NCBI RefSeq assembly: GCF_009389585.1
Contig: NZ_VIYG01000012.1
Coordinates: forward strand, 1-64,000
Direction: 5' to 3'
Length of the DNA: 64,000 nt
Origin: Oceanobacillus sp. CFH 90083
GTDB taxonomy: Bacteria; Bacillota; Bacilli; Bacillales; Amphibacillaceae
Each line of letters begins with the position of its first letter. Positions within the stretch are counted from its first letter, which is position 1. The notes below the pieces were generated by a model. That model did no database searches, was not told the origin of the DNA, and saw nothing but the letters and a program-made list of their open reading frames with translations. Below, one piece after another: positions 7,901-16,407 of this stretch. A program made the translations under genes and the position numbers.

Positions 7901-8761
7901 ATGGGTATCAAACAATTCTTTAAGGATTTTATGAAACGTTTTTCCGAAAATAATACGACATTACTTGCAGCTGCACTTGCTTATTATTTTCTATTAGCCG
8001 TCTTCCCGCTTCTTATCGTCGGCTTTGCAATTATTCCTTATTTTAACATAAGTCCGGATGATGCTGTCGGGTTTATCGGTTCCATCTTACCACAGGAACT
8101 TGCAACGACCTTTGAAGAAAATATCATCAACCTGGTTGAAACGCCCCGTGGCGGACTGTTAACGGTCGGAATTTTGGGGACAATCTGGTCTGCTTCAAAC
8201 GGGATTAACGCATTTATTCAAGTATCAAATCAGGCTTTTGAAGTGGCAGAAACAAGGTCATTTATCAAGGCTCGCGGAATAGCTGTCCTGTTGACGATTG
8301 GGGTACTTTTAGCTGCCATTTCATCGATTATTCTGCTTGTATTTGGGGATACAATTGTCAGTTTCTTAATTTCCTTTGCCGGCATCAGTGAAGGCACGGG
8401 AATTATCCTGCAAATATCACGCTTAGTGATGGTCATTATTATTGTTACTATTATTTTACTGGGGCTGTATCGTTTTGCCCCAAACAAACATCTCCCTTTC
8501 AAGCATATTCTGCCCGGGACACTAACAGCAAGTATTCTATGGCTGGTAAGCTCGTTTGCTTTCTCCATTTATGTATCTAACTTTGGCAATTATTCAGCGA
8601 CGTATGGAAGCCTTGGCGGAATTATCATCCTGATGGTCTGGTTCTTCCTAACTGGCGTCATCCTTCTGGTGGGGGCACTGCTTAACAGTATGTATCATCA
8701 GAAAAAAATAGATGATTCCACAGCGGCAAGAAAAGAAACAGCAAGTGCTAACGAAAAATAA
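7901..8761 (+). CDS. YihY/BrkB-family inner membrane protein
   Basis: The protein has 286 residues from the ATG at 7901 with GGAGG directly upstream (7891-7895). The upstream-extended reading from 7847 lacks a ribosome site. It has six membrane segments and the family signatures NNTTLLAAALAYYFLLAVFPL (N-terminal) and YGSLGGIIILMVWFF (C-terminal). The family (YihY, once called RNase BN or BrkB) has no settled function. A charged tail of about 20 residues ends the protein. It is a stand-alone gene with its own terminator. Confidence 0.88.
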   Translation: MGIKQFFKDFMKRFSENNTTLLAAALAYYFLLAVFPLLIVGFAIIPYFNISPDDAVGFIGSILPQELATTFEENIINLVETPRGGLLTVGILGTIWSASNGINAFIQVSNQAFEVAETRSFIKARGIAVLLTIGVLLAAISSIILLVFGDTIVSFLISFAGISEGTGIILQISRLVMVIIIVTIILLGLYRFAPNKHLPFKHILPGTLTASILWLVSSFAFSIYVSNFGNYSATYGSLGGIIILMVWFFLTGVILLVGALLNSMYHQKKIDDSTAARKETASANEK

Positions 8762-8770
8762 GGTTAATAA

Positions 8771-8815
8771 ACCAAAGCCTTCCTTCTTGATATGAAGACA
8801 GGGCTTTGGTTTTTA
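8771..8815. terminator. Terminator between yihY-like and Eis-like genes
   Basis: ACCAAAGCC (8771-8779) pairs with GGCTTTGGT (8802-8810), followed by TTTTT. The genes converge, so it probably serves both. Confidence 0.85.
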
Positions 8816-8834
8816 ATTGTTACCGTTAGACTAT

Positions 8835-10010
8835 TTAGAAAAAATCTGCAAGATACGGATGTCTTTTTTTAGGGATATAGGCATCCAGCTTCACGATATT
8901 CTCTAAATCACCGGAAATAAATGCTTGGCTGTAGAGCTGCTCCAACGTTTGCTTTCCTAATAAAATCATTGCTAATTGTTGAATCGTCAACGATGCAGTC
9001 ACATTCTGTCCTGCCATATCTGCTGTTTTTTCCACATGATGTGAGCCGTTTTGAAAATGAATATGATAAACCCCGCTATTCTCTCCAAAAACAGCATCTT
9101 CCACTTTGATTATATACGTTTCTTCCTTTTCCGATAATATTTGGAATGGATATACCTTCAAAAAGGCTTCTGCATCTACAATTCTTGTCATAAAATATGG
9201 CTTTTGCTCCTGCTTTACGCTTGGCTCTTCCAAAAAGAGCGGAAGTAAATCGTCATCCGGGAGTGTCATGTGTACTTCCTTTGCCATTGAATCATGGTTC
9301 GCTATAAATTGCAGCAGACGCTTTTTACTATCCGGGGTAACCGCTGCCCATTCATCAATGTCCACCTTCCCGCCTTTTACCTTATAACGCAAATACCCAT
9401 CTGCATTCCCGCCATCATCATAACTAATGACTGTAATGAGCTCTTCTTTACTGAAAACCTTATATTTCCACCAATGATCATCACGGACAAGCATTCCTGT
9501 ATATTGCTCGGTATAGGCCTGATAAACCTCCTTTAAGATCGCTTCTTCATCCTTTTTCATGCGCCGCACATAACCTGTTACATCCTTAAATTTGGGTATG
9601 TGCTCCATTGGAATGGTAAACTGCATTTCATTGATGGTCATTTCCCAGCCAAATTTCCGGTAAAACGGTACACTAAATGGTGCTAAATACGAAATAAGGC
9701 AGCCTGCTTTTTTCATTTCGCCAATAGCATGGGTAAGCAGCTGCCGTACAGCTCCATTCCGCCGGTATTCCGGCCATGTCGCAACAGAGGCAATACCTCC
9801 CATTTTCATAACCTGACCATGAATACGTGTTTCCAGTGGAATCAGATGTACCTTAGCAGCCAGATTTTCTCCTTCCAGCCAGCCCCAAACTGTTTCATTT
9901 TGCTTTTCTTTCTTTTTCTTCTCGACTTGTTCTGGAGTTAGCTTAACCTGAAAGGCAAAAGCGGATAACTCATAAATTTCATCATTCGTTACTGGAATTT
10001 GTTTAATCAT
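8835..10010 (-). CDS. Eis-like GNAT N-acetyltransferase
   Basis: A 391-residue protein. The start at 10008-10010 lies 6 nt after GAGGAGG; a second ATG two codons earlier abuts the ribosome site. The N-terminal GNAT domain holds the acetyl-CoA loop (SVATWPEYRRNGAVRQLL, about 75-92), then comes a second degenerate acetyltransferase-like domain and a C-terminal sterol-carrier-like domain (from about 285). This three-part layout is typical of Eis proteins, which acetylate amines on aminoglycosides or lysines. The substrate here cannot be told. It may share a transcript with the two genes upstream. Confidence 0.85.
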   Translation of the reverse strand: MIKQIPVTNDEIYELSAFAFQVKLTPEQVEKKKKEKQNETVWGWLEGENLAAKVHLIPLETRIHGQVMKMGGIASVATWPEYRRNGAVRQLLTHAIGEMKKAGCLISYLAPFSVPFYRKFGWEMTINEMQFTIPMEHIPKFKDVTGYVRRMKKDEEAILKEVYQAYTEQYTGMLVRDDHWWKYKVFSKEELITVISYDDGGNADGYLRYKVKGGKVDIDEWAAVTPDSKKRLLQFIANHDSMAKEVHMTLPDDDLLPLFLEEPSVKQEQKPYFMTRIVDAEAFLKVYPFQILSEKEETYIIKVEDAVFGENSGVYHIHFQNGSHHVEKTADMAGQNVTASLTIQQLAMILLGKQTLEQLYSQAFISGDLENIVKLDAYIPKKRHPYLADFF

Positions 10011-10039
10011 AACCATCCTCCTCTTTTGGTAAAGCGATT

Positions 10040-10693
10040 TTATTTCTTCTGCTGCCGGTACAGATCCATCGATTTATACCCTTGCGACAGAATATCAAGC
10101 ATTTGCTGTTTACGCTTGTCACGTGTCTTTTGCTGTTTCGCAGAGAAAAGATAGCGCGCCCAATCTTTTTGATAACCTGGTGTCAGGCTCTGGTAAAATG
10201 CAAGCACCTCTGGATCATCAGCTAATAATGCTTCAATATCTTTTACATTATCAGTATAATCACCCACACGCTGACTTGCTGAAACAGACTTTTTCTTGGC
10301 TTTCCGCTTCTCGTGCTTTAAGCCAATAACCGTAAATACGTCATCCATTCGTACCATACGAGAGAACTTCAAATCACTTCCTGCCACATAACCTTCTTCG
10401 TCAACTGCCATAGCTGGAAAAATCTCATCCCTATGGATATATGTGTTATATCGGGTATTTCCTTTTTTGGGATAAGCAAAGAATAAGTATCCTTTTGGAA
10501 GCAATAATTGACGTTCTATTATTTGATTCGTATGTGCAACCATTTCATCCAGGGTTTCTACAAAAATAAAAATGGCGTCATGCTCCTGCTGAAGCGATTG
10601 CACTTGTGCTGCGAATACATCATAGTCACTCGGCTGATTGAGAACAGCCATGTTTGTGTATTTTTTGAGATTTAATTTATCGACGATTGACAT
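10040..10693 (-). CDS. YdeI/OmdA-family protein
   Basis: A 217-residue protein starting at 10691-10693, 8 nt after GAGGAG. The C-terminal third (LADDPEVLAFYQSLTPGYQK...SAKQQKTRDKRKQQML) is the YdeI/OmpD-associated (OmdA) module, named for bacteriocin-resistance proteins. The N-terminal half (about 1-120) has no motif I recognise. The ribosome site lies in the end of the racemase-like gene, so the two are coupled. No direct function can be given. Confidence 0.7.
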   Translation of the reverse strand: MSIVDKLNLKKYTNMAVLNQPSDYDVFAAQVQSLQQEHDAIFIFVETLDEMVAHTNQIIERQLLLPKGYLFFAYPKKGNTRYNTYIHRDEIFPAMAVDEEGYVAGSDLKFSRMVRMDDVFTVIGLKHEKRKAKKKSVSASQRVGDYTDNVKDIEALLADDPEVLAFYQSLTPGYQKDWARYLFSAKQQKTRDKRKQQMLDILSQGYKSMDLYRQQKK

Positions 10694-10698
10694 GATTT

Positions 10699-11385
10699 TC
10701 ACTCCTCATCATTAATTAATTTCTTTTCTAACTTTAACAAATCGGCAAGAAAAGGAACCAGTGTATTCAATGGATTTATAATCGGCTTAGAGGTTTTATT
10801 CTCCACTTGCTGCGATGCATCCACCATAGATAATTGAGCAACAGAAATAACTTTATGTTCATCTTTCATGATTTGCTTTAAAAACGCAGAAATTTTTTTA
10901 TCGTATTCTTCTTTTAATCCTTGCATGATTAATTCAAAAGCATGATTCACAACAATTACCTCTAAGTTTAAGGATTTTTGATGATGTGCAGCATGCTGTT
11001 TAAGACGCTCCATCGTTCCAGCAACTGTTGCAGGATTTGTAAAAAGAATCGACTGAGGGCGCTGGACATTGCAAATGGCATCAAAGAAAGGTTCATCGAT
11101 TTTAATAATTGGTACGGGCAGTGAAAGCTGATCTTCGTTCAGTATGGCAATATAGTTTGTACAAGTAATAAGGATAGCATCCACATCACATTGAGCAATC
11201 CACTCTATTTGCTCCTTCACCTTACGTCTGGCATCTGATTCCTGGAATGTTTCATCTGCGGTAACATGATACATTAATGCTGGATCAACAAAATGAATGA
11301 GTTCCATGTTAAATGCAGAGAATGCACGATTGATATATTCTATATTTGAATAGTGAGCGTGCAAGCACCCTAATCTTTTTCTCAA
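10699..11385 (-). CDS. Aspartate/glutamate racemase-family protein
   Basis: A 228-residue protein with a TTG start at 11383-11385 preceded by AGAGGTGG. It has the Asp/Glu/hydantoin racemase fold: the first catalytic cysteine is Cys75 in LITCTNY. The region expected to hold the second cysteine reads VAQLSMVDA, so the two-cysteine racemase pair is incomplete. It may be a one-cysteine relative (for example a maleate isomerase-like or non-racemase member). First gene of a three-gene set with the OmdA and Eis-like proteins. Confidence 0.65.
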   Translation of the reverse strand: MRKRLGCLHAHYSNIEYINRAFSAFNMELIHFVDPALMYHVTADETFQESDARRKVKEQIEWIAQCDVDAILITCTNYIAILNEDQLSLPVPIIKIDEPFFDAICNVQRPQSILFTNPATVAGTMERLKQHAAHHQKSLNLEVIVVNHAFELIMQGLKEEYDKKISAFLKQIMKDEHKVISVAQLSMVDASQQVENKTSKPIINPLNTLVPFLADLLKLEKKLINDEE

Positions 11386-11460
11386 CTTGATTCCACCTCT
11401 GACACTTTTCTGATTGTTTTATCAATAGGTATTGCTGATTGTCCCGAATTCTAATAAAAA

Positions 11461-11492
11461 GCCCCAGAATCAAAAGTCATTGACCCCGGGAC
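11461..11492 (-). terminator. gnd terminator
   Basis: On the minus strand GTCCCGG pairs with CTGGGGC (two wobbles) and is followed by TTTTTATTA. It lies downstream of the gnd stop. Confidence 0.6.
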
Positions 11493-11534
11493 ATTTTTTT
11501 ATTATTAATTACAGAAATCTTCCTTACAACACGA

Positions 11535-12941
11535 TTAGAACCACTGTGAGTGGAAAACACCATCTTTATCCTTACGCTCATACGTATGCGCACCGAAATA
11601 ATCACGCTGTGCCTGGATTAAGTTAGCTGGCAGGTTTTCTGAACGGTAGCTGTCATAGTAAGCAATTGCACTTGCAAATGTTGGAACAGCCACACCCTGC
11701 TGCACTGCTAAGGAAACCACCTTACGAAGGGACGCTTGATATCCTTCTACAATCTCTTTGAAATAAGGGTCCAGCATAAGATTTGGCAAATCTGCATCTC
11801 GATCATACGCATCTTTAATTTTTTGCAGGAAGTTTGCACGGATAATACATCCACCGCGCCAGATCATGGCGATATCTCCATATTTCAAGTTCCAGTTATT
11901 TTCTTCAGATGCCGCACGCATTTGTGCAAACCCTTGTGCATAAGAGACGATTTTACTCATGTAAAGCGCTTGGCGAATTGCTTCAATCAGCTCTTCTTTG
12001 CTCTCAGAGACATCTGCTTGAGCAGGACCTGAAAATACCTTACTTGCTTGCACACGCTCTTCTTTTAAGGAAGAAATAAAGCGTGCAAATACGGACTCTG
12101 TGATTAATGGAAGCGGCACACCTAAATCAAGTGCATTTTTACTTGTCCATTTTCCAGTACCTTTTTGACCTGCTTTATCAAGAATTACTTCTACTAATGG
12201 CTTGCCTGTTTCATCATCTGTTTTCGTGAAAATATTTGCTGTAATTTCAATCAGGAAGCTGTCCAGTTCTCCTTTATTCCATTCTTTAAATACTTCATGC
12301 AATTCTTTTGCATCCAAGCCGACAACATTCTTCATTAAATCGTATGCTTCTGCAATTAGCTGCATATCCCCATACTCAATACCATTATGGACCATTTTGA
12401 CAAAATGTCCGGCACCATTTGGACCAATATAAGTAACACATGGATCACCATCTACTTTGGCAGAAATGGCTTCAAAGATTGGTGCCACAAGGTCATATGC
12501 TTCTTTTTGTCCGCCAGGCATCATAGAAGGTCCTTTTAAAGCTCCTTCTTCCCCGCCGGATACACCCGTTCCAATGAAATGAATACCTGTCTTATCTAAT
12601 TCTTCATTACGGCGCATCGTATCTTCATAGAGTGTATTTCCACCATCGATTAAGATATCGCCATCCTCTAAGTATGGCTGCAGAGAAGCAATCGTTGCAT
12701 CTGTCGCAGGACCAGCTTTCACCATAAGCATAATGCGGCGGGGCTTTTCAAGGGATTGTACAAATTCTTCTATCGTTTTGGCACCATAGAAATTTTTCCC
12801 TTTTGCCTCGTTTGCCATAAAATCTTCTGTCTTCTCATATGAACGATTAAAAACAGATACCGCAAATCCCCGGCTCTCTATATTTAATGCGATATTTTTT
12901 CCCATTACAGCTAAGCCAATAACACCAATTTCTTGCTTCAT
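11535..12941 (-). CDS. gnd: 6-phosphogluconate dehydrogenase (decarboxylating)
   Basis: The protein has 468 residues from the ATG at 12939-12941, the usual length for the long form; an extension to 13019 has no ribosome site. The Rossmann motif GLAVMGKN (9-16) is followed by NRSYEKT, whose Arg favours NADP+. The catalytic [10 protein letters not shown] and the C-terminal substrate part are intact. It oxidises and decarboxylates 6-phosphogluconate to ribulose 5-phosphate in the pentose phosphate pathway. By N-terminus and length it matches GndA, the main NADP-linked Bacillus enzyme. A 14-bp inverted repeat lies about 125-185 bp upstream. Confidence 0.95.
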   Translation of the reverse strand: MKQEIGVIGLAVMGKNIALNIESRGFAVSVFNRSYEKTEDFMANEAKGKNFYGAKTIEEFVQSLEKPRRIMLMVKAGPATDATIASLQPYLEDGDILIDGGNTLYEDTMRRNEELDKTGIHFIGTGVSGGEEGALKGPSMMPGGQKEAYDLVAPIFEAISAKVDGDPCVTYIGPNGAGHFVKMVHNGIEYGDMQLIAEAYDLMKNVVGLDAKELHEVFKEWNKGELDSFLIEITANIFTKTDDETGKPLVEVILDKAGQKGTGKWTSKNALDLGVPLPLITESVFARFISSLKEERVQASKVFSGPAQADVSESKEELIEAIRQALYMSKIVSYAQGFAQMRAASEENNWNLKYGDIAMIWRGGCIIRANFLQKIKDAYDRDADLPNLMLDPYFKEIVEGYQASLRKVVSLAVQQGVAVPTFASAIAYYDSYRSENLPANLIQAQRDYFGAHTYERKDKDGVFHSQWF

Positions 12942-13065
12942 ATATACTCGTTCCTCTCTGCCTAATAATTTAAAAATAAACCTTTTCTTATTATAACGGA
13001 TTTTTTCTATAGAAACCAATCTTCATGATATTTTTTCAACGAATAAAGCAGAAATTTTGTGAAAA

Positions 13066-13126
13066 TACGTTCATTTTAAGTGGAAGTAAGCAAAAATTGT
13101 GTTTTATGTCTTTTAAAATGAACGTA
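13066..13126. repeat. 14-bp inverted repeat upstream of gnd
   Basis: TACGTTCATTTTAA (13066-13079) and its exact complement at 13113-13126 are 33 nt apart in the gap 12942-13252. No T-run follows, so it is more likely an operator or leader structure than a terminator. The rest of the gap holds the cotD terminator. Confidence 0.7.
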
Positions 13127-13194
13127 GTATCCCTTATATTTTGATAGCAATCATGCCATTATTTATGAAAATAGATATATTTGCTGACTAAGTA

Positions 13195-13240
13195 AAAAAC
13201 ATCAACTCACAGCATCACATACTGCGAATCGATGTTTTTT
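13195..13240 (-). terminator. cotD terminator
   Basis: AAAAAACATC (13195-13204) pairs with GATGTTTTTT (13231-13240), with further pairing inside. T-runs at the end suit the minus strand. Confidence 0.8.
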
Positions 13241-13252
13241 TAAATCTACTTT

Positions 13253-13657
13253 TTATCTACAGCCGCAATGCCCTTTCGGAGGACATGGCGGACAAGGATG
13301 ATGCGGCTTTCCGCACATAACATGCTGCTCTTGAATGTTATTTACAACGGATTCTGTATGTGGGAAGTAGTGCTTGTGTGTTGTCATATGCTGATTAACA
13401 TTTGTTGTATGGCTGGGGTGAATATGCTTTACTTCGGTATTGGAGATATTTGTTTTTACAAATTGCTTTGTCGGCGATACTTGTGTTGGACCTTGTTGTG
13501 TAGGCGATACTTGCGGAGGACAGTATTCCGGCTGCATCTGTTGCATTGGCATCTGATGTGACATATTATGGCAATTTCCATTCATAGAAGCTCCTTGTAC
13601 CTGTTGATTTCCCCAGCCTTGATTAAATTGTCCTTGATGATGCTTACTACCTCTCAT
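13253..13657 (-). CDS. cotD: CotD-like spore coat protein
   Basis: A 134-residue protein rich in His, Gln, Pro and Cys. The CotD signature is plain: KHIHPSHTTNVNQHM, then KHYFPHTESVVN, and a Cys/Pro-rich end (PHHPCPPCPPKGHCGC). CotD is an inner spore coat protein made in the mother cell. The N-terminal half is a Met/Gln-rich region longer than in Bacillus subtilis CotD (75 aa). GGGAGG lies upstream of the start, and a consensus sigma-K promoter lies 39-66 bp before it. Confidence 0.88.
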   Translation of the reverse strand: MRGSKHHQGQFNQGWGNQQVQGASMNGNCHNMSHQMPMQQMQPEYCPPQVSPTQQGPTQVSPTKQFVKTNISNTEVKHIHPSHTTNVNQHMTTHKHYFPHTESVVNNIQEQHVMCGKPHHPCPPCPPKGHCGCR

Positions 13658-13695
13658 CGTAAAGGACCTCCCTTCTTTTTCTTCAGCCTTCTCTA

Positions 13696-13723
13696 TAGAC
13701 TATGTACACTCATCATACTCGGT
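13696..13723 (-). promoter_or_regulatory. Sigma-K promoter of cotD
   Basis: On the minus strand, AC at 13722-13723, a 17-nt spacer, then CATAGTCTA at 13696-13704. This matches the sigma-K pattern AC-N16/17-CATAnnnTA and fits late mother-cell expression of a coat protein. Confidence 0.75.
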
Positions 13724-13811
13724 TTGATATAAAAACCTATTTTTATGTGAATTTACCCTGAGATAATGGAATATAGGCAGCTGTTTGATTTTATTTAGTA
13801 ATCTCAAAAAA

Positions 13812-13849
13812 TGCTCTTGCCTGTTAGAATATACTTACAGACAAGAGCA
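13812..13849 (-). terminator. Terminator of the TRAP-glcDF-lhgO operon
   Basis: TGCTCTTG (13812-13819) pairs with CAAGAGCA (13842-13849), extended by inner CTGT/ACAG. The minus strand continues with TTTTTT, just past the lhgO stop. Confidence 0.88.
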
Positions 13850-13898
13850 GATATAAAAACATTCTAAATTATTTTAGTTTGATACTAGCTTTTTCTAA

Positions 13899-15104
13899 TC
13901 AAGTTACAGTTATTATTTTTTGATTAAAACGCTTAGCTATTTCTTTCCCAATTTCAATCGAGCATGTAGCAGCGGGAGACGGTGCATTCAATACATGCAG
14001 GCTGTACGCATTTTCTTCAAAATAAAAATCATCCAGCATTGTTCCGTCCGGCTTCATCGCTTGTGCACGTACCCCGGCTTCCATCGGCTTGATATCCTCT
14101 GCATTTAAGGAAGGAATTAATTTTTGCGCTTCTTTAACAAATGCTTTTTTATTAAATGAACGGTAATATTCACCAATTGCTTCCTTAATATTTTTTAAGC
14201 CCATTCGATAAAGACCAGGAAAGGTTAGGATTTGTGATGTTTCTTTCAGATTAAAGCCGATTTTCTGGTACGCTTCTTTCTTAAATCCCAGCACTGCATT
14301 GGGACCTACATCTACACCGCCGCCAATCATATTTGTAAAATGCACACCCAAGAATGGCAAATCAGGGTTGGGTACTGGATAAATGAGCGTCTTTACATAA
14401 TGTTCAATACGCTCGTCCAATTCAAAATATTCACCTCGAAATGGAATAATTTGAACATCTGTTTTGATATTAGCCATGCGGGCCAGCTTATCACTATATA
14501 GTCCGGCGCAATTAATCAAATAATTTGCTTCAAAATTCTCCTGGCTGGTCACTACAGTTATTTTTTCTTTCTCAATTTGTATATCTTTTACTTCATTATG
14601 TAAATGCAGCTCCCCGCCATTCTCTATGAAAAGCTCTCCATACTTTTCGGTAACTTTTTTAAAATCAACAATTCCGGTATTTTTGACATGTATTCCGCCA
14701 ACTGTATTTACAAATGGTTCTATTTCTTTAACCTCATTACCGGTTAAGAGCTCTACATCTAAATCATTTTCTATTCCTCTTTCATATAACTTATTCATAT
14801 TCGCAAGCTCGGACTCGCTGGTAGCCACAATCACTTTTCCACATCGATTGTAATCTATATGATGCTCCTCGCAGAATTCCACCATGGATTTGGAGCCGTT
14901 TCGGGCAAATCTTGCTTTGTAGGATCCCGGTTTATAATAGATGCCTGAATGAATCACACCGCTATTATGCCCTGTCTGATGCTTCGCTACCTCCGACTCT
15001 TTATCTACGACTACAATTTTTTTATCTTTATGCACTTTTGATAGCTGGTAAGCGGTGCTTAAGCCAATAATCCCTGCTCCAACAATTAGTATATCTACTT
15101 TCAC
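13899..15104 (-). CDS. lhgO: L-2-hydroxyglutarate oxidase (LhgO family)
   Basis: A 401-residue FAD-dependent oxidoreductase of the DAO fold. The dinucleotide motif is VGAGIIGLSTA (8-18); the LhgO signature HNSGVIHSGIYYKPGSYKA follows at about 46-64, and PNAVLGFKKE and the C-terminal NAPSPAATCS close the site. The family oxidises L-2-hydroxyglutarate to 2-oxoglutarate, passing electrons to the membrane quinone pool. GTG start with AGGAGGGG upstream. It is last in the operon, after glcF, and its exact substrate could be another 2-hydroxyacid. Confidence 0.88.
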   Translation of the reverse strand: MKVDILIVGAGIIGLSTAYQLSKVHKDKKIVVVDKESEVAKHQTGHNSGVIHSGIYYKPGSYKARFARNGSKSMVEFCEEHHIDYNRCGKVIVATSESELANMNKLYERGIENDLDVELLTGNEVKEIEPFVNTVGGIHVKNTGIVDFKKVTEKYGELFIENGGELHLHNEVKDIQIEKEKITVVTSQENFEANYLINCAGLYSDKLARMANIKTDVQIIPFRGEYFELDERIEHYVKTLIYPVPNPDLPFLGVHFTNMIGGGVDVGPNAVLGFKKEAYQKIGFNLKETSQILTFPGLYRMGLKNIKEAIGEYYRSFNKKAFVKEAQKLIPSLNAEDIKPMEAGVRAQAMKPDGTMLDDFYFEENAYSLHVLNAPSPAATCSIEIGKEIAKRFNQKIITVT

Positions 15105-15126
15105 TGTACTCCCCTCCTGCCTCTTC

Positions 15127-16407
15127 TTAATTTATTTCAATACCGCAGGCTTCTGCGACTACTTCCACAATATGCTTCACTGAAATCGCGTCAGATAGGC
15201 CTTCTCTTTCTACACCTAACTGCATTTGAATATGACAACCAGGATTGGAAGTAATGATTAATTCCGGTCTTGCTGTTTTAACGTTTTTCATCTTCATGTC
15301 TAAAATTTGCATCGATTCCTCGAAATGCAGGATATTATAAACTCCTGCTGACCCGCAGCAGAGTGCTTTATCCTTTAATTCCATATAGTTTAGACCGGGA
15401 ATACTTTTAATTATTTTCAAGGGGTCCTCAAACACCTTCTGGACATTTTCCAAATGACAGGATGGCTGAAATACAGCGTTCTTAGAAACTTCATATTGAA
15501 ATTTTAAATCAACCATTGCCATCATCTCGGAGATATCTCGGACCTTTGCTGTAAATGCCACTGCCCGCTGATGCCATTCTGTTCCTTCTTTAAATAGCTT
15601 CGGATATTCTTTTAAGGTCGCTCCACAGCCGCCAATCGTATTTACAATATAATCAAAGTCATACGCTTCATAAGCTTCGATGTTTTTCATCGCCAGTTTT
15701 ACAGTCTGATCGTGTTCTCCTGCATGATGCTGCAGAGCACCACAGCATGTTTGCGACGGAATGTTCGCTACTTCCATTCCATGCCTACTTAATATTTTGA
15801 CAGCCAAATCATTAATCCGGCTGAAAAAAACGTCCATAATACACCCTTGAAAGAAGCCGACATGGATTTCCGATTTCCTAAAAGGATTCCGCGGATTTTT
15901 CAGCCGCTTACTTAACCTGACTTCCGGCATTGCTTGATTTAAATCATGATATTTCCTCATTGACTTCAGAAGATTACGACGATTAATCAGACGCTTCACT
16001 CCTGTAATTTGATAAGCATATATGCCTTTGTTTACAAGTCTCAGAATCTGTTTATTTTTCAGAACCACTTTAAAAGTAGCCGTCCTTACACCCTTTTCAA
16101 ACAGCCCCATCTTCTTATTATCTTTTAATACTTCCACTGCTGACATTAGAATGTCTCCATAACGGACATTGGTTGGACAGACCGTCTCACATGCCCGGCA
16201 ACCCAGACATAAATCAATACCTTCCCGCATATCCTCTATATCAATTTTCCCTTCAGCCGCCATCTTCACTAAATTGATACGGCCTCTCGGAGAATGCTTT
16301 TCTTTTTTGAAAGCCAGATAGGTCGGGCATGCAGGTAAGCAGTAGCCACATTGTACACAGTCAAAGGTTGCCTGATAATCTAATTTTTCCATTAATGATT
16401 CAGTCAT
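15127..16407 (-). CDS. glcF: Glycolate oxidase iron-sulfur subunit-like (GlcF)
   Basis: A 426-residue protein. Two 4Fe-4S ferredoxin motifs, Cys17/20/23/27 and Cys67/70/73/77, precede two CCG domains (TCCGALQHHAGE and LCCGSAGVYN). This is the layout of GlcF, the electron-transfer subunit of (S)-2-hydroxyacid (glycolate or D-lactate type) dehydrogenases. Its ATG overlaps the end of glcD by 8 bp, so the two subunits are translated together. Confidence 0.88.
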   Translation of the reverse strand: MTESLMEKLDYQATFDCVQCGYCLPACPTYLAFKKEKHSPRGRINLVKMAAEGKIDIEDMREGIDLCLGCRACETVCPTNVRYGDILMSAVEVLKDNKKMGLFEKGVRTATFKVVLKNKQILRLVNKGIYAYQITGVKRLINRRNLLKSMRKYHDLNQAMPEVRLSKRLKNPRNPFRKSEIHVGFFQGCIMDVFFSRINDLAVKILSRHGMEVANIPSQTCCGALQHHAGEHDQTVKLAMKNIEAYEAYDFDYIVNTIGGCGATLKEYPKLFKEGTEWHQRAVAFTAKVRDISEMMAMVDLKFQYEVSKNAVFQPSCHLENVQKVFEDPLKIIKSIPGLNYMELKDKALCCGSAGVYNILHFEESMQILDMKMKNVKTARPELIITSNPGCHIQMQLGVEREGLSDAISVKHIVEVVAEACGIEIN

